Shown here piece after piece: positions 23,058 to 30,739 of a DNA stretch of 64,000 bases; position 1 is the first letter of the stretch; the number at the start of each line of letters is the position of its first letter. The notes under the pieces are model-generated. The model ran no database searches, was not told the origin of the DNA, and saw only the letters and a program-made list of their open reading frames with translations. The translations under genes were made by a program, and so were the position numbers. The DNA is taken from positions 141,974 through 205,973 of the forward strand of contig DFDW01000030.1 in the NCBI GenBank assembly GCA_002369315.1. Reading direction: 5' to 3'. This DNA comes from Ruminococcaceae bacterium UBA3818 (lineage in GTDB: Bacteria > Bacillota > Clostridia > Oscillospirales > Ruminococcaceae).

Positions 23058-24194
23058 ATGAGAGAGATTTATCTGGATAACAGTGCCACCACGCGGGTGG
23101 CGGAACCGGCGGCGAAAGCAATTTATGAAATGCTGGTATCCTGTTACGGCAATCCCTCCTCGCTGCATCGCAAAGGGCTGGAAGCGGAAAACCGGATCAC
23201 AGCGGCAAGAAAGTCGCTGGCAAAGCTTTTGGACTGCGATTCAGCCGAAATCACCTTTACCTCCGGCGGGACGGAAGCCAACAATCTGGCTTTGCTGGGT
23301 GTGGCGGAGGCCCGTGCGCGTAAGGGCAAGCGGATTGTGACCACGGCGATGGAACATTCGTCGGTGGAGGCGGCCGCGGACCGGCTGGAACAACTGGGCT
23401 GGGAGGTCATCCGGGTGAAGCCGGATGTGATGGGCCATATTGACGCAAACGAAGTGGTGGCGGCGGTAGACCGTTCCACTGTTTTGGTATCCTGCATGTG
23501 CGTGAACAATGAGGTGGGCACCATTCTGCCCATCGGGCAGATTGTCAAAGGAGTGCGGCGCAAAAATCCGGAAACGCTTGTCCACTGCGACTGCGTGCAG
23601 GCGCTGGGCAAACTGCCGCTTTCCATGCGGCGGCTGGATTTGGATTTGGCGACGGTGAGCGCTCACAAAATTTACGGACCAAAAGGTTCCGGCGCTTTGT
23701 ACGTGCGCCGGGGCATACGGGTACTGCCGCGGCAGCTGGGCGGCGAACAGGAGAAAAAGCTGCGCCCGGGCACCGAGGCGGCGGCGCTGATCGTGGGGTT
23801 TGGCGTGGCGGCGGCGCTGGCCGGTGAACATCTGGCGGAAGACGCCCGGCGGATTGCCGACCTCAATCAGGAAATGCGCTGCCGGCTGATGACGATTCCG
23901 CAGGTGGTGATCAACTCCCCGGCGGACGCGCTGCCGGCGGTGCTCAACATCAGCGTGCCGGGCTACCGTTCGGAGACGATGATGCACTTTTTGGAGGAAC
24001 GGGGCATTTCCGTGTCCAGCGGATCGGCCTGTTCCAAAGGAGCGAAAAGCCATGTGCTGTCCGCCATGGGGCTGGACCAGTCGCTTATCGACAGCGCGCT
24101 GAGGATAAGCTTCGGGCGGTACAACACCAAAGAGGACGTGGAAGATTTCGTCCTGGCCCTGCGGGAAGGGATCTGTACGCTGGCCCATCGATAA
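23058..24194 (+). CDS. Cysteine desulfurase, NifS/IscS family
   Basis: PLP enzyme that removes sulfur from cysteine as an enzyme-bound persulfide. The 378-residue protein shows the PLP lysine Lys204 in SAHKIYGPKG and the persulfide cysteine Cys325 in SGSACSKG, which lies in a longer loop typical of group I enzymes. I use the ATG at 23058 with CGGAGAT before it; the frame is open far upstream but that part lies before the promoter. thiI follows after 47 bp, so the expected job is sulfur supply for 4-thiouridine and possibly thiamine rather than bulk Fe-S assembly; no scaffold gene is nearby. Confidence 0.93.
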   Translation: MREIYLDNSATTRVAEPAAKAIYEMLVSCYGNPSSLHRKGLEAENRITAARKSLAKLLDCDSAEITFTSGGTEANNLALLGVAEARARKGKRIVTTAMEHSSVEAAADRLEQLGWEVIRVKPDVMGHIDANEVVAAVDRSTVLVSCMCVNNEVGTILPIGQIVKGVRRKNPETLVHCDCVQALGKLPLSMRRLDLDLATVSAHKIYGPKGSGALYVRRGIRVLPRQLGGEQEKKLRPGTEAAALIVGFGVAAALAGEHLAEDARRIADLNQEMRCRLMTIPQVVINSPADALPAVLNISVPGYRSETMMHFLEERGISVSSGSACSKGAKSHVLSAMGLDQSLIDSALRISFGRYNTKEDVEDFVLALREGICTLAHR

Positions 24195-24241
24195 GGGTAC
24201 AGAGCGTGCGTTTCTATAATAAGGTATGAAGGAGCGTCAGG

Positions 24242-25414
24242 ATGAAGGAAATCATACTGATCAAAACAGGAGAAATCGCACTGAAGGGGTTAAATAAATC
24301 CTCTTTCGAAGATGTGCTGGTCAAAAATACAAAGTGGCGGCTGCACAGCCTGGGACAATTCAAGTTCCGCAAGGCGCAGTCCACGATTTACTGCGAGCCC
24401 CAGTCGGACGATATCGACTTGGACGAAGCCTGCCGGCGGGTATCCCGCGTGTTCGGCATCGCGGCGTTCAGCCGGGCGCGGGTGGCCGCCAAGGATTTTG
24501 AGGATATCTGTGAGAATACGCTGGATTTTCTGGGCGAGGAACTGGAATACGCGGCCACCTTTAAAGTAGAGGCCAAGCGGGCGGACAAATCTTTCCCCAT
24601 GAAGTCTCCGGAAATCTGCCGGGAGCTGGGCGGCCGGATTTTGGAACGGTACCATCATTTGAAAGTGGATGTGGAGCATCCGGATGTGCTGGTAATGGTA
24701 GAAATCCGGGAGACGGCGGCCTACATCCACGGAAAGCAGCTGCCGGGGGCGGGGGGAATCCCCATCGGCACTTCCGGCAAGGCGGCGATACTGATTTCCG
24801 GCGGCATCGACAGCCCCGTGGCCGGATACATGATGGCCAAACGGGGACTGGAGCTTTGCGGCGTGCATTTTGCGAGTCCGCCCTATACCAGCGAGCGGGC
24901 GAAGCAGAAAGTCATTGCCCTGATGGAGAAAATGGCCGAATACTGCGGCCGGATGAAGCTTTTTGTGGTACCGTTCACCGAAATTCAGGAGCAGATCCGG
25001 GACAAGTGCCCGGAGGAGTTGTTTACCATCGTCATGCGCCGGTTTATGATGCGCATCGCCGATCAGGTAGCCAGAAAGCAGGACTGCGGGGCGCTGATCA
25101 CCGGCGAAAGCGTGGGACAGGTGGCCAGCCAGACGGTCAAAGCCATTGCCTGTACCGATATTGTCACCGATCTGCCGGTGTTCCGGCCGGTCATTGGAAT
25201 GGACAAGCGGGAGATCATCGCCATTGCCAATGAGATCGACACCTTTGAAACGTCCATTTTGCCGTACGAGGACTGCTGTACGGTATTTACACCCAAGCAT
25301 CCGCGTACCCGTCCCCGCCTGGACCTGGTCGAGGCGGCGGAGCAGGCGCTGGATGCGGACAAGCTGATCGCTCAGGCGATTGCGGGGATAGAACTGGTTG
25401 AGATAAAAAGATAA
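24242..25414 (+). CDS. thiI: tRNA 4-thiouridine synthase ThiI
   Basis: Adenylates U8 of tRNA and inserts sulfur delivered by a cysteine desulfurase. The 390-residue protein has an N-terminal ferredoxin-like/THUMP region (to about residue 165) and a PP-loop ATPase with SGGIDSP beginning at residue 186. It lacks the C-terminal rhodanese domain of the E. coli protein, as in Bacillus and other Firmicutes, where the partner desulfurase passes sulfur directly; the upstream gene fits that partner. The ATG at 24242 follows GAAGGAG. It is the middle gene of a three-gene operon. Confidence 0.95.
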   Translation: MKEIILIKTGEIALKGLNKSSFEDVLVKNTKWRLHSLGQFKFRKAQSTIYCEPQSDDIDLDEACRRVSRVFGIAAFSRARVAAKDFEDICENTLDFLGEELEYAATFKVEAKRADKSFPMKSPEICRELGGRILERYHHLKVDVEHPDVLVMVEIRETAAYIHGKQLPGAGGIPIGTSGKAAILISGGIDSPVAGYMMAKRGLELCGVHFASPPYTSERAKQKVIALMEKMAEYCGRMKLFVVPFTEIQEQIRDKCPEELFTIVMRRFMMRIADQVARKQDCGALITGESVGQVASQTVKAIACTDIVTDLPVFRPVIGMDKREIIAIANEIDTFETSILPYEDCCTVFTPKHPRTRPRLDLVEAAEQALDADKLIAQAIAGIELVEIKR

Positions 25415-25449
25415 AGACCGGTTTTGAAAACAAGTGAGGAGAATGTGGG

Positions 25450-28400
25450 ATGAAGCTGGACATCATTTTTGCCAGCGCGGCGAAAGATGAGCAGCAGGTG
25501 GCTCTGCTGCTGGACTTGCTGGCTCCGCTGGGGATTGACAAGCACACGGTGACCGAAGCAAAATCGGATCGGAAAGCGCTGGAAAACGCGTTGGTCGCGG
25601 CCCTGCGCCGCAGCGATGCCGTCCTTTTGGTCGGTGGCCTGGGCAGCGGAAAAACAGATTTTACCACTGCTTTATTGTGCGAGGGGCTGGGGCTTCGGGA
25701 AGAAATCTGTCCCGCGGCGCTGGAGCAGATGAAAAAACGCTACAAAATAGAGGAAGAAGCCCTGTCCAAAGAGGACCTTCTGAAAGTGAAGATCCCGGCG
25801 GGCGCCCATCCGTTTTTGAACCGCTGGGGGGATTGCCCCGGCTATGCACTGGTAGCAGAGGATCAATGCATCGCCGCCTTGCCGGCCGGAGCCGCGGAAC
25901 TGGCCGCTATGGCCGAGGAAAAGCTGCTGCCGTATCTGCAGAAAATCTTTTCCGCCCATTCCCAACCGGTGGAGGGGGGCGCGTTTGGCATTTCGCTGGA
26001 GCAGGCGTCCCGCAAGCTTGACCCGGCCAGGGAACTGGCGAAAGTCGTGGTGAAAAAAGAAGGAATCGGCCTTTTCATCCGCATTTTGCCGGACGGGGAG
26101 AAAAACAACACCGAAACCGCTGCGGGGCTGGTGAAAAGCGCACTGGGAGGCTGCTTCTTCCAGGGCGCTTCGGTAGCGTCCGCCTTTTCGGCTGCGGCCT
26201 CCGGAGCCGAAATCACAGCGGCTGCCGCGGAGCAGGAAGGCCGTGATGAAATCCGCAGATTGCTGGAGCGGGTTTCTGATACGGGGCGGGAGATCCCACA
26301 GATGGAGGTGGGGCGCAAAAACGCCAAGGCCACCGGCATCCCGCGGCGGATTTTAAAAAAATCCAAAGGGGTTTCCCCTTTGTTGGCAGTACATATGGCC
26401 CGCAGCGCCAGAGAACGGTTCGGCGCGGTCATCGGTATCGGTATAACCGGCTTCCGCTCTGCCGGCCGGCACAGCGACGTGGCTTACGCGGCACTGTGTG
26501 ACCGGGACAAAGCGTGGGTGGCACGTATTCTGGTGCCGGAAGAACGGTTGAATTTTGATATGGAGCTGGCGGCCACGGCGGCTCTGGATATGGCGCGCCG
26601 GTACGCGCAGGCGGACGGGACTTTCCTTTCCGGCGGCCAGGAATTGCTGAGTGCGCTGTCCGGAAAGATCAGCGAGGAGCGAACCTGTACCTTTGCCCCT
26701 GACGGAACGGCGGTCTGGTGTTTGGCTGGTGAAGAGGCGCCGGTCAAGGAAAAAACAGGCAAAACCCACAGGGAAAAGAAAAAATCCCGCCCGGCAGCAG
26801 CGGCGGGAAAGGTGGTATTGGCCCTACTTTTGTCGGCGGTGCTGCTGATTGCCGGCGCAGTGGGATCGTTTTATTGGCAGGCGTATCGTTCCGGGCAACT
26901 GCGCGTTGCCATGCTGCATCTGTATCAGACCGGCGGCGACGCGGTGCCGGATGGATATCCAGCGGAATATGACCGGCAATTTACGCTTTTGTGGGAGCAA
27001 AACGAGGATATCGTCGGCTGGCTGAGTGTGCCGGACACCGATTTTTCTTTCCCGGTGGTACAGGGAAAAGACAATACCTTTTATTCTCTGCGCAATTTCA
27101 AAAAAGAACCCAGCTTGTACGGAACGGCATTTTTAAACGCACCGTCCAGCCTGCGGGAAGACACTAATGTCACGCTGTACGGCAATCATATGGATGACGG
27201 GCAGATGTTCGCCCAGTTGGACCACTACCGCAAACTCACCTATTATCGGGAGCATCCGACCCTTTCCTTTGACACGGTTTACGGAGCCGGCAACTATAAG
27301 GTGTGCGCCGTGTTTGTCGCCGATCCGGCGGAGGATGGGTGCTTTGATTATGAAAACTTCCAGAATCCAGAGGACACGGAGCAGTGGGAAGCGATGGTCG
27401 GGGAGATGGAAGCCCGCAGCCTGATCTGCACCCCGGTGGAAATCAGGGAGGGGGATAAGCTGCTGACCCTGTCCACGGAGGCGGAAGACTTTGACGGCGC
27501 CCGTCTGATTGTCGTCGCCCGCCAGACCCGAAGCGGGGAAGTAAAAACCGTGGATGCGGACGAGGCGGTCTATAACGCACAGCCGGTGCTGCCCGAACGG
27601 ATGCAGCAGAGCGAGGGCGACATCCCCGCGCCGGATAAAGAGGATAACCGGCCGGTTGCGGAGAGCAAAGAGGAGTTTTCCTCTTCCTCCCAAAGCGTCG
27701 CTGCTTCTTCCGGTTCTTCCGAGGAGAGCTCGTCTGAGCAGGAGGAAAGTCCGTCCTCCAGCCAAAGCGAGGCGTCTTCCTCTTCTGTCAGCAGTCTGCC
27801 TTCTGTTTCCAGCCAGATCAGCAGTCAGCCGTCTTCTTCGGCGCCGCCGGTGACATCCAGCGCGGCGTCCTCCGAGTCGGAACCGCCGGAGGTTGGGGTG
27901 GATGAGTCTACTCTGTCCGAATCGTCTTCTTCATCTTCACAGGCAAGTCAGAGCGCGTCGAGCAAACCGCCGAGCAGCAGTTCTTCCAGCTCTTCCGGCT
28001 CCAGCAGTTCCGGCAGTTCCGGTGGAAGCAGCGGGCCCTCTACGCCGTCTGCAGGGGAGACTTTCCGCGTCAACGGCAAAGATTATGACGCATATGACGC
28101 GGTGTGCCGCGTGGTGGCGGCAGAACTTGGAAATGGAAATTATGAGTCGATCAAGGCGCAGGCTGTGGCGACCTATACGCTGCTTTACAAACGCAATCAG
28201 AGCGGGAACTATCCTACCGGCCTGAGTCTGGGAACGCCGTCCAGCACGGTCAAGCAGGCGGTGAAAGAAGTATGGGGCGAGGCCCTTTACGCCAACGGAC
28301 GGCTGATGGATGTGTTTTACTTCTCCATTTCCGCCGGCCGGACCAATGAGCCGCAGGATGTTTGGGGCTCTTCGGTAGCGGGCTATGGCTCGGTGGACAG

Positions 28401-28842
28401 CTCTTGGGACGAAAATGTTTCCAGCGCGTTCCAGCGCTCGGTGAGCATCAGCAAGGAAAAAGTGATCGACCGGGTGTGGGAATATCTGGGCATTGATTTG
28501 AGCGAGGTGCCGGTGGAAGATTGGTTCACGGTAGAATCCTATACCAGCGGCGGATACAATGGCAAAATGACGGTGGGAGGATATGGAACGGTGCAGAAAA
28601 GCGGCAGTTCCGCCTTCCGGACCGGCGCGGCGATCACTGGGCGTATTCTGCGGGAAAACGTGCTGAATCTTCGTTCGGCCTGCTTTACCTGGGAAGAGAG
28701 TGGAGACAGCATTGTCTTCACAACAAAAGGATATGGCCACGGTGTTGGGATGAGCCAGTGGGGGGCCGTTGAAATGGCGAAGCAGGGCTACAATTATGTA
28801 GAGATATTGGAACACTATTATCCCGGCGCCAGCGTAAAATAA
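25450..28842 (+). CDS. Fusion: CinA-like domains, membrane anchor, Cys-less sortase B fold, Ser-rich linker, SpoIID domain
   Basis: A 1130-residue protein. Residues 1-165 resemble the CinA/MoCF nucleotide-binding fold but the GGLGPT-type loop reads GGLGSGKTD. About 225-420 resemble the CinA C-terminal domain (GAVIGIGITGFRSAG). A basic stretch and helix near 450-474 form a type II membrane anchor. About 495-690 are a class B sortase fold with His580 (YGNHMDD) and Arg685, but the catalytic Cys is Glu677 (LTLSTE). A Ser-rich linker (about 740-865) leads to a SpoIID/LytB domain with Glu892 (VVAAELG) and GYGHGVGMSQWGA. It follows thiI by 35 bp, where clostridia often keep cinA. Likely CinA parts inside, enzyme parts outside. 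Confidence 0.85.
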   Translation: MKLDIIFASAAKDEQQVALLLDLLAPLGIDKHTVTEAKSDRKALENALVAALRRSDAVLLVGGLGSGKTDFTTALLCEGLGLREEICPAALEQMKKRYKIEEEALSKEDLLKVKIPAGAHPFLNRWGDCPGYALVAEDQCIAALPAGAAELAAMAEEKLLPYLQKIFSAHSQPVEGGAFGISLEQASRKLDPARELAKVVVKKEGIGLFIRILPDGEKNNTETAAGLVKSALGGCFFQGASVASAFSAAASGAEITAAAAEQEGRDEIRRLLERVSDTGREIPQMEVGRKNAKATGIPRRILKKSKGVSPLLAVHMARSARERFGAVIGIGITGFRSAGRHSDVAYAALCDRDKAWVARILVPEERLNFDMELAATAALDMARRYAQADGTFLSGGQELLSALSGKISEERTCTFAPDGTAVWCLAGEEAPVKEKTGKTHREKKKSRPAAAAGKVVLALLLSAVLLIAGAVGSFYWQAYRSGQLRVAMLHLYQTGGDAVPDGYPAEYDRQFTLLWEQNEDIVGWLSVPDTDFSFPVVQGKDNTFYSLRNFKKEPSLYGTAFLNAPSSLREDTNVTLYGNHMDDGQMFAQLDHYRKLTYYREHPTLSFDTVYGAGNYKVCAVFVADPAEDGCFDYENFQNPEDTEQWEAMVGEMEARSLICTPVEIREGDKLLTLSTEAEDFDGARLIVVARQTRSGEVKTVDADEAVYNAQPVLPERMQQSEGDIPAPDKEDNRPVAESKEEFSSSSQSVAASSGSSEESSSEQEESPSSSQSEASSSSVSSLPSVSSQISSQPSSSAPPVTSSAASSESEPPEVGVDESTLSESSSSSSQASQSASSKPPSSSSSSSSGSSSSGSSGGSSGPSTPSAGETFRVNGKDYDAYDAVCRVVAAELGNGNYESIKAQAVATYTLLYKRNQSGNYPTGLSLGTPSSTVKQAVKEVWGEALYANGRLMDVFYFSISAGRTNEPQDVWGSSVAGYGSVDSSWDENVSSAFQRSVSISKEKVIDRVWEYLGIDLSEVPVEDWFTVESYTSGGYNGKMTVGGYGTVQKSGSSAFRTGAAITGRILRENVLNLRSACFTWEESGDSIVFTTKGYGHGVGMSQWGAVEMAKQGYNYVEILEHYYPGASVK

Positions 28843-28852
28843 AAAGCGCAGA

Positions 28853-28893
28853 CCGGGCTTTGCGGTTGATTTGCCGCAAAGCCCGGTTTTTTT
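28853..28893 (+). terminator. Terminator after the fusion gene
   Basis: A perfect 13-bp stem (CCGGGCTTTGCGG / CCGCAAAGCCCGG) with an 8-nt loop and seven T residues. Confidence 0.95.
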
Positions 28894-28977
28894 ATGCGTT
28901 TTTGGGCATCTAACAAGGGGTTTCCCAAAAAGAAGAGAAATTTTCAAAACGAAAAAGTAAATAATTTATGAAGGGCC

Positions 28978-29006
28978 TTGACATACTGGAAAAGAAGTGA
29001 TAAATT
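28978..29006 (+). promoter_or_regulatory. Heat-shock operon promoter
   Basis: Consensus TTGACA at 28978-28983, a 17-bp spacer and TAAATT at 29001-29006. The CIRCE operator begins 5 bp after the -10 box. Confidence 0.8.
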
Positions 29007-29010
29007 ATCT

Positions 29011-29037
29011 TTAGCACTCAAGAAGCAAGAGTGCTAA
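29011..29037 (+). promoter_or_regulatory. CIRCE operator (HrcA binding site)
   Basis: TTAGCACTC, nine bases, GAGTGCTAA: an exact match to the CIRCE consensus. Its place across the transcription start of hrcA makes the hrcA-grpE-dnaK-dnaJ operon autoregulated by HrcA. Confidence 0.98.
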
Positions 29038-29064
29038 ACCTGAAAAAGAAAGAAGGAACCGGAT

Positions 29065-30102
29065 ATGGATTTGGATCGACGGAAAATGAAGATCCTCGGC
29101 GCTATCGTAAGCGAATATATCCGGACCGGAGAGCCGGTAGGCTCCAAACGGGTGTCGCAGCTTTTGGATACACAGGTATCCCCCGCGACCTGCCGCAACG
29201 AAATGTCTTTGCTGTTCGACCTTGGGCTGCTGGAGCAGCCGCACACGTCGGCGGGGAGGATCCCGTCTCATTTGGGATTTCGGGTCTATCTCGATAAGCT
29301 TTTGACCTGCGATCCGCTGACAGAGACAGAAAAAGATGCGATCGACGCGCTGTTTAACATTCACAACCCCGATCCGGACCGCCTGCTGGCCGACGCTGCG
29401 GAAGCGCTGGCCCGGTTTACCGGATGCGCGACCGTGTCGGCGACCCGCCCCCCGCGGCATGTAACGGTGCGGCGGATTGAATTGATTCCGCTGGGCCCCC
29501 ATGTGGTGATGATTGTGGTGGTAGCCTCCAACGGGGTGATCAAGAACAAGGCATACCGGCTGGATATGATCTGTTCGCCGGAGATCCTGGACTTTTTCAA
29601 CAAATTTGCCAACGACCGGTTTGCAGGCCGTTCCATTGACGAAATTTCCACCGGGTATCTCAATTCGGTGGCGGTGGCGTTGGGAGAATATTCCCGCGTG
29701 TTCACACCGCTTTTAGCAGGCGTATTTGAGCTTTGCCGCCAAATCCGGGACGGACAGTTTTACACCCAGGGAAGCACCAATCTGCTGGGATATCCGGAAT
29801 TTCACAATTCGGCCTATGACCTGTTGAGCCTGCTGGAAAACAGAGCCCTTTTGCAGGACGCTCTGGAAGGTCCGGAAAATCAGGAACTGAATATTAAGAT
29901 CGGGAAAGAAAATCATTTGGCACAGTTGGAAAATTCAACGGTGCTGGTGGCCAGATACAATGTGGGACAGGACAATACCGGTGTGATCGGCGTGATCGGC
30001 CCGGTACGGATGGATTATTCCAGACTGATACCCCACTTGGAATATTTTGCGAAGACCTTGGGCAATCTGCTGTCTGATACCATGAATCCCCAAGACGAGT
30101 AA
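29065..30102 (+). CDS. hrcA: Heat-inducible transcription repressor HrcA
   Basis: Represses class I heat-shock genes by binding CIRCE; its folding depends on chaperones, which couples repression to free chaperone levels. The 345-residue protein has the winged-helix N-terminus (YIRTGEPVGSKRVSQ, then HTSAGRIPS) followed by the GAF-like and inserted dimerisation domains. AAGGAACC precedes the ATG at 29065. A perfect CIRCE site lies directly upstream, and grpE follows after 24 bp. Confidence 0.97.
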   Translation: MDLDRRKMKILGAIVSEYIRTGEPVGSKRVSQLLDTQVSPATCRNEMSLLFDLGLLEQPHTSAGRIPSHLGFRVYLDKLLTCDPLTETEKDAIDALFNIHNPDPDRLLADAAEALARFTGCATVSATRPPRHVTVRRIELIPLGPHVVMIVVVASNGVIKNKAYRLDMICSPEILDFFNKFANDRFAGRSIDEISTGYLNSVAVALGEYSRVFTPLLAGVFELCRQIRDGQFYTQGSTNLLGYPEFHNSAYDLLSLLENRALLQDALEGPENQELNIKIGKENHLAQLENSTVLVARYNVGQDNTGVIGVIGPVRMDYSRLIPHLEYFAKTLGNLLSDTMNPQDE

Positions 30103-30126
30103 ATAAGGAAAAGAGGGACATCGAAA

Positions 30127-30666
30127 TTGAGCGATAAGAAAAAAGAAACGCAGCAGGAGGAGCAGCTGCAGGAAAAGGAAAACATTGCGGCGCAGGAAGA
30201 AACACCACAGGAAGATCCGGTGGAAGAAAAACTGCGGCAGGCGGAAGAACAAGTCCTGGCCCTGAACGATAAACTGCTGCGGACGCTGGCGGAGTACGAT
30301 AATTTCCGCAAGCGCTCAGTCAAGGAAAAAGAGGCCATCTACCCGGAGGCCGCGGCAGATGCGGTTTCCAAATTCCTGCCGGTTCTGGACAGTATGGAAC
30401 GGGCCGCTGGTTTTAGCTGCAGCGATGAGGAATATAAAAAGGGGGTAGACATGATCATCCATTCTTTTTACGACGCACTTTCTGCAGCCGGGGTGGAGGA
30501 AATTCCCGCCGAAGTGGGAAGTCCTTTTGATCCGGCAATGCACAACGCGGTGATGCATATAGAAGATGAGAACTTTGGCGCGGGCGTTATCGCGCAGGTG
30601 TTCCAAAAAGGCTATCGGCTCGGCGAACGGGTGATCCGCCACACCATGGTACAGGTAGCAAACTGA
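30127..30666 (+). CDS. grpE: Nucleotide exchange factor GrpE
   Basis: Cofactor that drives ADP release from DnaK. The 179-residue protein has an acidic, Gln/Glu-rich coiled-coil N-terminus (to about residue 75, including LAEYDNFRKR) and the C-terminal beta domain with the conserved DPAMHNAV and GYRLGERVIR motifs. The start is TTG at 30127, giving MSDKKKE, with AGAGGGA upstream; no ATG is available nearby. Its place between hrcA and dnaK is standard. Confidence 0.96.
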   Translation: MSDKKKETQQEEQLQEKENIAAQEETPQEDPVEEKLRQAEEQVLALNDKLLRTLAEYDNFRKRSVKEKEAIYPEAAADAVSKFLPVLDSMERAAGFSCSDEEYKKGVDMIIHSFYDALSAAGVEEIPAEVGSPFDPAMHNAVMHIEDENFGAGVIAQVFQKGYRLGERVIRHTMVQVAN

Positions 30667-30739
30667 ATTGGTCAAACTGGAATCATATAGATGAGGGAGA
30701 GGCGTGTGAAAAGCGCCGCATTTTAAGGAGGAATTTATT

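Noticed and set aside
27660..28060. Ser-rich repetitive stretch as a CRISPR array or DNA repeat element
   Set aside because: The repetition is serine-codon bias within a continuous protein linker; there are no uniform repeats with unique spacers.
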